A stretch of 64,000 nt of DNA from Chromera velia (lineage: Eukaryota > Sar > Chromeraceae): assembly GCA_018398765.1 (NCBI GenBank), contig JAHBMJ010005140.1:1-64000 (forward strand), written 5' to 3'. Positions within the stretch are counted from its first letter, which is position 1. Each line of letters starts with the position of its first letter. The position numbers and the translations under genes are program-made. Below the pieces are notes generated by a model. That model saw only the letters and a list, made by a program, of their open reading frames with translations, searched no databases and had not been told where the DNA came from. Below, piece after piece: positions 56,508 to 64,000 of the stretch.

Positions 56508-58116
56508 TGAGTGAGTGTCTGTGTGAGTCTGTGTATGTGGTTTTTTGGTTTTTTTTTCTTTTCTTTGAACAAAGTACAGTGACGTACAGTCTCCTTGATT
56601 CCGCCAGAAGAACTGAGGAGGAAAGAAACGATTGAGTTGAGGTGTGAATACGTGGACTGAGTGAGACGGCCCCCCTTAATTCCACACGTGAGGGATTCGT
56701 GTGACTGAACGAATGCAGAGGGCGGCTTTCGGACGGACAGAGGGATGTGTCGCCTATCACAGGCAGAAAAAGGGACCCTCCAGACGTCCCTCATCTGAGG
56801 CCGCCTCCCGATGGCGCGGCTCCCTCCCAGCTCCCCCCTCCAGTTGGTTCCTTTTTCCAATACATTCTTTCTATCTCCTTTCTGTTGAAGTAGATTTGCC
56901 CCATTCTTCTTTGCCCCAAGTCTTCGCTCCTCAGCAAGAGTCTTCGATCCTCGTAGAAAATTTGTCTGAAGGCGGTTTGAAGGACAATTTCGAAGTGGTG
57001 CACGCTGGATTTCGCTCCCACGCCTTTTTTTGTGCGTGTATGTGGGCGTCTCTCTCTCTTCTAGTGTAGTGTGCATGTGCAGGAAGGATGCTTTGTTCTT
57101 TGTCTGCATGTTTGTTTACTTCTTGTGTGCTCTAAGCATTTCACCAGCTAGAAGGCCGTCTACTCCTCTGCAAATCTCATTCTCGTTGCTTCATTCTTGC
57201 AGTCCTTTGACCTCGGGTCCAGGTGTAAGAACTTTGGGGTCAACGATACGCTCTCGACACTCATTCTGGACCTCGCACAGTGGTATGTCTGTTCATTCCA
57301 TCAGAATTCTGCATGTGAATTCTGTGACGTCTCTCTCGAACTGTCTCTCCCTGCGAGCCACTTCGGGCCTATCGTCGGTCTCTCTTTCGAATTCGCACCC
57401 CTTAATTCCTGAGCTGAAACTTTCTCGAGATCGATCTTTTCCTCTTCATTCCATTTTCACTTCCCGTGCCTTCCTGTACTTGTGGTGACGAACAATTCAT
57501 TTTCTCTGCCGTCTCTTTGCGTGATCCTCTTCTGTCCATGTTCACCTCAACTTTTTCAGAACATGCAGCAACAGACTTAAGTCTCATGCAAGCTTAGATG
57601 CCGAGAAGAGGGACGAAAGATGTGAAGGAAGCTCCTTGTCAGAGTCACTCACTCACTCACTCACTCACTGATTGAATTGAGGGAGCCTGCATGCAGGTAC
57701 GACGGAGCCCGACGAGCTGAGGCCCAAAAGAATTTAGATGACCCTCCTGGGCGTCTCTCAGCTGCAGACTTTGAAGTTTTCGTCGATAAGTTTTGGAGGG
57801 TCGGTGGCTCTCCCCTTCCCTGTCTCGTTTTTTTTGTTCATAGCGACTCCTCAGACTTCAAGAAGCGGATGCTGGACAGTAATTCTTTTTGTTAGCAACT
57901 CAACAGATGGTTGTTGCATGATTGCTTGCGCTAGACAGGTAACTCGAGGTACCGATTGTGCGGTCATCACCCCTTTTCCCCTTTTCTTTCCTGTCTTTCT
58001 CCTGCCCCCTGCAGGTCCACATTCTGTTCATCTCTGGAGTTGAGTGGACAACTCTTCCTCATGACGGGGTCAGCATTCTCTGCCTTCTGTCTCTCTTTTT
58101 CTCGGTCTCTTTCGTG

Positions 58117-58192
<76 letters not shown>

Positions 58193-61100
58193 TCCCTCAA
58201 TCCATCCTGCGATGACGCACGCAGAGGGGTGCCTCATCCGATGCCGACGACGGTGGAGACTTTGGAGGAGGAAGAAAGGGAAGGGGGAGGGGGACAAAGA
58301 CCTCAAAGAAAGTGAGGTGAGCCGAAGCTTCGAATGACGAAGGAGAATTTTTTTCCCTGTCTTTCTTTGCTCCGTTGCTACCGCGCTCTCCTTGGTTTAT
58401 GGAACTCGAAACGCATGTCATGAAATGCACACTTTCCCCTCTCCCTATGATTTTCACATCTGCTTCCTGCCGCTCCACTGCGCGCGTGATTTCCCCTGCA
58501 GGTGTGCTGCAGGTCTCTTCTGTAATGGAGGCGTGTCAATGATGCCCGAGGTGGGATTTCTGGCCGACTCTTCTTTGTTGTTGTTGTCACACTGTTTGTT
58601 TTGCACTGCTTTCTCAGTCAGTGTGGACAAAACTGATTTCTGAAACGTCCTCATCACTAGGTAGCCAGCACTGTCAGGCTCACTGAGAAGAGCGTTTGTG
58701 TCTGACAGCAGTGAATTTTTCCCCCAGCAATTGCTTCCCCCCATCGTTTTAAAATTTTCCCCTCACCCATGCAAAACGTGTAACAGGGTGAGATTCCCTC
58801 TTTCTTTCAATACCTCTCTTGAATTTGTGCCCCGGAAACTTCTGTCGTTTCACTTCGTTAGGGCTGGAGCCAGAGACTGCAGGCGTCCCTATTGCAAGAC
58901 GCCTTTCATCTCTGAGTGACTGCAGCACGAAGAACACTGGGAACTGACTCGAAGAGCCCTCCGCTTACAGAGAAAGGTAAGGACCTTCGGTAAATAAGTG
59001 GTTTGTGAGAAAAGGCGAAAGAAGCGAGAAAACCGCATGCGAATAAGGAATAAACGAAGCACAAAAGAAAAGAAAAGGAAAGAAAAGAAGAGTCTAAGTT
59101 GAATCAAACAGAATCGGTTGCTTTTTTTTTCGCTTGTGAGGGCAATTAATCTTCGTCGGCTTTGATATTCTCGTACTGGTACTGGCCTTTTCATCCCACA
59201 ATCGTGTTATGTGTGTCATCTGGATGCCTCCATCGCTTTAAGCACGCACATTTCTGTGTCACTCGTGTCAACTGTGCCGTGTGCTATTCATGCATGGATT
59301 TGTGACTGCATGCAGTGGAAAGTGAGGCGTCTGAAACCGTTCACAAGTGGGGTCATCCAGACTTTGACGAGAAAGGTCAGTCAGCAGTGAGAAAAGACAA
59401 GAAGAAAGAGAAAGGAGGAAGCCGGGCGATGAGAGGAAGAGAAACAGTGACGAGAGGGTGAAAACTGTAAAGACAGACCGGCTCCTCGCGTGGAGCAAAC
59501 ACAGGCAAGTAGGACGAGAAAGGGCAATTTCTGGAAGGGCCCACAAGCTGCGGAGGGCAGAGAGAAAATGTCTGAAAGATGCAGAGTTCCTGAAGGAGGG
59601 GACGAAAAAATATTGGTTGCACTCGTAAATCCCATTTTGCTTGTTGCTTTATTCTTCGCAATCGTTTTTCTGCAGCATGATCATTGTCTATCGGCATCAG
59701 CCTGCGTGCTTCCCTTTCTCCTTGCCCGTCTGAATACAGGACTTGACCGCTGCCGAAGAGGAACGATCGCGATGGGAGGAGCGGAGTAGTGAGCCTTCTC
59801 AAATGAAGGGAAAGGGGTCCCCTCGGGGGGGGAAAGGGAAGGGGAGGGGGCGGTCCAAAACGAAGAGAGAGGGAGGAGGGTCGCCTAGAAAGGGCGGAGC
59901 GGGTGCTGCTCCCGGCCGGATAGGAACGGTCAGTCAGTTGGTACGTGACTTTTTTTTTTTTCGAAAGACAAGGAGGCAGAAAGGAAAGAAGGACGCAAGA
60001 TAGGATACATCTGGCCAGCCTGAGGAACGGCCGGAAATTATAATGATTCCACCGCACACACTGCGTGTCTCGATCAATTTGCAGGACGGGAGTGTTCGCG
60101 AGTTTCGTGAGGTCGTCTCAGATGAGGGTCTGGTGACTGGATGCACGTGCTTCCGGAATCCCCTGGAGATGGAGTCGCAGTCCCCGCTGAAGACTTACAG
60201 AGAACACCTGGCAGAACTCAAAGAGTAAGTGATTGCAAGAGTGAATTTGATGGGTGACTGAATTGCAACGGGTTCGCTAAGTGAGTGGGGGAGTAAGGGA
60301 TGAAAAGAGGAGGGACAGCTCGGACGGCGGACACGGCCTGCAAGTTTTCATTTCAACGTGTTGCAGATGCGCCTTTTTTGGGCGTCCTTCTGTGTTCCGC
60401 TTTGCTGTCTCAGATCTTTTTCTCCATGTTTCTTTCAGGTTTGTGCATACGCAAACATTCCTTCCTTCCATGTTTTTCTTTACTCGATTCAGAGAGGAGT
60501 CGCGACGCTTAGATGACGCAGCAAAAGAAAAAGAGAGGGAAAAGGAAAAGACCATCAGTGGGGAAGGGGAGAGACCAACCTCAGGAATCAGCGACGCCGG
60601 CCAGACGAGAAGCACTTTGGGTGGAGGTAAGGGAGCGGCCTCAGTCCCGCAGACACCCAAGCCGAAGGTGCCTGGAGCTGATCGTCAGTCTCCCTCATCT
60701 GCCTTTCTATTTTCAAATGAGGATGCTGTCAGACGCTCGTTGCAGCCCCATTTTTTGTATATCGTGGCGGGGAGACACAAGAAGAGAAAGAGCATCCAGA
60801 AAGGTGATACCGAAGAAGGGAGAGGGGCGAGCGGGAGTGTGTTGCTTTCGTCCTTCTTATCAGAGGAATTGGGGAGCGGAATAAGCAAATCGATCTCTAA
60901 CACCAATGACGAACTTTCTTTCTATCTTTCTTGTTTGTTTTCTGTTGGTCGGTCGGTCTATCAGTCTGATGGTCTGACGGCCTCTCCTTGCATGTTTGTC
61001 GTCGGACGACTATTGAGAATGGAAACTGAACGCAAGAAGGAAGGAGACGCTGTTCCATGGTAGACACGAATGCATACCTACCGCTTGCTTGCATGCTTTC

Positions 61101-61718
61101 TCTCTTTTTTTTTTCAGCGCTGGTGCTTCTCTTCTCCCCCCTGTCCGCCTCGCTGCAGCTCTAGACCTCTGGAGTCTCAGAGACGATCGGCACGTGCCCT
61201 TCCCCTACTCTCCTCATGTCCTTCTCCGACCGATGAACGTCTGTGCCCAGTGCTACAAGGCGTTCCTCAGGCACGTGCTTCCTTTCTCTTTGCCTTCATG
61301 AACGCCATGGAATGCAAGAGAGCTGCAGCCAATTTTCTTCCATAGACGAGTTGAAAGCCAAGAGAGTGGAAAGTACACAAAATCGTCCCCCCACGGCGGG
61401 AGAGAGGAATGGATACCTTTTTGGCTCCAAAACAAATCTGAGTTCGCTCAATTAGAGAAGTTTTATCTTTCCATAGAAGACCATTCCGTGCCAAAAAAAC
61501 ACAGAAACAAATAAGGGCAACGAAGAAAAGGAAGATTGAAAAATGACAAGCCATTTCTGTTGCCTGAAGCTCTCCGTGCGCATCTTTGCAGGCTGAAGGC
61601 TGCAAGAGGTCGAGCCTTCGACAGCAAGACCCAGTGGAGGGACTTCAAGGTAGGCGCTCGAGACGGGATGCTCAAGATGAGTCCGATCGACAAATCATGT
61701 GCTGTCTGGGTGGTGAAC

Positions 61719-61786
<68 letters not shown>

Positions 61787-63976
61787 CTCTCTCTCTCTGT
61801 GTGTGTGTGTGTTTGTCACGTGTTTGTCACTCTCTTTCTTCGTTCGTAATTTGACTCGCACGTCTCTCTTAGTTCCCTCTTTCCGGACAGACGCTCGGAT
61901 GACACACATGCAGGCCTAGCTTGGATGAGGGACTGCTTTCGTTTGTATGATGACCGAGCGTGATCTTCACTGGCTGAACCATTGCGCTCCCTACACATTT
62001 TCGATCACACTTCAGCATGTGGCTCTGCAGGCCCGAATTTGCATGTATGCCCACGGACATCATTCGCATGTGTGGTTCACCTGTCTATGTGTGTACATGC
62101 GATCCTCCCTCCTTGCAGGACTTCGCCTCAGGAAAAGGGCCCTACAAGATCACCAAACCGCCCAAAGTGACGAGTCTGAAAGAATACTCAACAGAAACCT
62201 CAGGCGCTCTCTGGGTGAGCTCGGTTGGAGGGAGGCAGTGTATTTTTCAATACTTCAGACAAAGGAAAGAGATCCGTCAACAGGGGGAAACTCTGGTCTG
62301 CATTTCCTGGATGCTTTCTTTCTTTTGAAAAGGAAAGGAGAGGAAAGGAAAGCCGGGCACGGGCATGCACCGGTCGTCCAAATGAATGCGTGTGTGAGGA
62401 TGTGAGATGAGGCAGGGGTGATGCCACTGTACGTGACGAAGTAGCTGTCGATCTATCAACCATGTTGCTACCGTGCTTCCATTGTGTTACCCTCTTGTCT
62501 ATCTCATCGCGCGCTCGCATTCATTCACTCCGTCTTCTCTGTGCATTAATTTCGTTTCCATTTTTTTGTTCTCCCTCTTCACAGACTCGGTCGACCATTA
62601 TTCTCGCTGGAGTGAGGAGAGAGAGAAGTAAGCTGGGGCTGTCAACCAGCTGTTGCACCAGCAGTGCAAGCGAGCCTGAAAACAGAGACGCAAACAGACG
62701 GAAAAGGCAAAATGGGAAGCGCAAAAAGAGAGCAGCCCATCCAGATAGTGGAGCGACAGCCTCCGGTCACGTCTCTGCGAACGGGGGGCACCACCGTACA
62801 GCTGATTACACACTAAGTAGCAGTGCTTATGATGGAGAAGACCTTTCGGACTGTGCGTCAGTGTTACTCCGCACACCCACCCAGACGAACGGGTCCAGAT
62901 CCAGAATACCCAGTCCAGTCAGGTCGCAAGTAGAGGTCACAACTCCATCACGGCACAGAGTCACGCCATCTCCCAGTGTCCATGGACCTGTCGGGGTCCC
63001 GGAAAGCGAAATTGACGCTGGGGGCACTTCTAGATCTGTCTCTGGCACAACCCCCACAGCTGCTGCTTCCTCTGTTCCCACATTCCGTCCCTCGCCTTCG
63101 CATTCTTCCCGCGTTGTCTGCAAGGAAAGCAGCACGCAACGAGGGACGGAGACTGGCAATACAGAGGCTCAGGATTCCTCAGTGATCACTTCTCCCTTTG
63201 GATTTCAGCCTGGAGCTGCGGAGGGGGACGAAGGTCCCTCTGCCGCCCGAACAAATAGCAGGCCCGCCGCCACACCGTACTTTGCCACACGCCCCCCTCA
63301 AGACGGTCACCCCCCCCAGCCTGCCCTCAAGTCATCCAAAACGATGCCCTCCCTCTCTGCACGTGCCGCTGTGAATCCGAACCAGCCCGAAGAGACAGAA
63401 GAATCAACACCTGCACATGTACAAACAGACTCACTCCTTCACAAGCACTCACCGAGAACCAGTGGTGATAGCGAAAGCAAGCACCCCCCTTCTGCGCTGA
63501 GGTCCCACTTCGCTTCTCGAAGGTCTCACTCCGTCACCTTCTCCCCCACTACCTCTGTGCAGCGAACAGAAGGAGAAGAAGGAAGAGAAAGCACCGACCT
63601 ACACCCATCCGCACACAACCCCCCAGGGGGTCCCCAGCCCCCCGCTCCCTTAGGCTCTCTAGTAGAGGGTGACGAGACGGAAGAAATATCTTGGGAGCGA
63701 GACGGAGCACACGCTCAGATTGCAGGTGGAGAAAGGGTGCATGCCGCTTTCGACTCTGTGCAAAGAATCATCGGGGAGACGGACCTCGAGACTTCAGAGG
63801 TCGAGGCTGCGTTGGCGGAGCTTCGGAGGTTACGGATCGAAGCGAGTACTAATTGGATCACCGGGAGGGCCCATGTTGCACGACAGCAGCACAATGAGAG
63901 CGCGGCATCATCCGGAGAGAGAGAACAGGGAAACGCGCAGACCATACAAGACGGTCGAAAGGAAAGAATCGCCACG
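54432..63976 (+). CDS. Unrecognised multi-exon protein, 3' end beyond the window
   Basis: At least 21 exons, phase-consistent: 54432-54578, 54713-54750, 55497-55644, 55916-55969, 56227-56331, 57203-57282, 57697-57803, 57855-57878, 57907-57938, 58015-58068, 58225-58316, 58502-58550, 58926-58976, 59316-59375, 59740-59940, 60085-60224, 60493-60626, 61159-61270, 61592-61649, 62119-62214 and 62585-63976, about 1,058 codons so far. The first part looks globular ([38 protein letters not shown]). Two Arg/Gly/Lys-rich linkers follow ([31 protein letters not shown]). A CAQC motif occurs in [14 protein letters not shown]. The last seen exon is a 464-codon Ser/Thr/Pro-rich region that ends at a donor. 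I know no family for it; the RG-rich parts suggest RNA binding, as a guess. Least certain: the 24- and 32-base exons at 57855-57938. Confidence 0.7.
54958..55340. repeat. GACT tetranucleotide minisatellite in an intron
   Basis: About 380 bases of GACT with GATT, GACC and GATCGATTG variants in the second intron. Blocks such as GATCGATTG(G/A)CTGACTGAC recur, which implies growth by larger duplications. Confidence 0.92.
56377..56520. repeat. GT and GA microsatellite in an intron
   Basis: GT run, GTGTGTCC repeats and a GA run downstream of the exon ending at 56331. Confidence 0.9.
58120..58187. repeat. CT then GT dinucleotide repeat in an intron
   Basis: CT run followed by GT run between the exons ending at 58068 and starting at 58225. 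Confidence 0.9.
61721..61813. repeat. GTCT, CT, TA and GT repeats in an intron
   Basis: Serial simple repeats after the exon ending at 61649. Confidence 0.9.
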
Positions 63977-64000
63977 GTAGGTTTCGCTCTCTCCCTCCCT

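Noticed and set aside
56791-57021. Minus-strand frame of 76 codons ([18 protein letters not shown]) as a possible nested gene, with a plus-strand frame opposite it as an extra exon
   Set aside because: Neither has splice sites that fit the phases of the surrounding gene, and both lie in an intron; the neighbouring exons join without them.

Overview
This is a eukaryotic nuclear window with dense, intron-rich genes (mostly GT-AG introns, many acceptors of the form TGCATGCAG or CTGCAG), long simple-sequence tracts and one LTR retrotransposon. The protein complement (a very large EGF/discoidin/Sushi/HYR surface protein, a dynamin-family GTPase, ribosomal protein eS19) suits a free-living protist. 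My best guess is an alveolate of the chromerid type (Vitrella or Chromera); this is inference from overall style, not proven by the sequence.

Layout: (1) 588-2686, plus strand, a four-exon gene for a small unrecognised helical protein. (2) 2687-4033, an AT-rich intergenic stretch. (3) 4034-37549, minus strand, one gene of about 65 exons. I joined exons by hand using splice sites and codon phase; phase is consistent almost end to end and gives a protein of about 5,000 residues. From the N terminus it carries a signal peptide, a SUEL-type lectin domain, an EGF plus discoidin-like (F5/8 type C) unit, a second lectin domain, seven more EGF-discoidin units, ten single-exon EGF domains, a short unassigned part, a split EGF, three Sushi domains, two HYR domains, cysteine-rich GCC2/ephrin-receptor-like repeats, a polytopic membrane region, and a long cytoplasmic tail ending in an acidic tract. 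It reads as a giant adhesive cell-surface receptor.

(4) 38600-44818, a complete Ty3/gypsy LTR retrotransposon (two 256-bp LTRs about 96.5% identical, gag with a zinc knuckle, then protease, reverse transcriptase, RNase H, integrase and a chromodomain-like end). Its pol frame has six in-frame stops (five TAG, one TAA), no frameshift, and a changed protease active-site residue. (5) 46585-50401, minus strand, a five-exon dynamin-family GTPase whose last splice acceptor lies in a perfect 58-bp tandem duplication. (6) 51017-52546, plus strand, ribosomal protein eS19, complete, four coding exons plus a 5' UTR intron. (7) 52547-54431, GT/GA microsatellite with an assembly gap and an AT-rich block. 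(8) 54432 to beyond the window end, plus strand, a gene of at least 21 exons whose product I do not recognise, ending in a 464-codon Ser/Pro/Thr-rich exon.

The strongest leads are the giant receptor with its single-exon EGF-discoidin cassette, the sharp change from phase-1 exons to mixed phases where the protein enters the membrane, patchy near-identity between its repeated exons, the duplicated splice acceptor in the dynamin gene, and the amber-rich retrotransposon.
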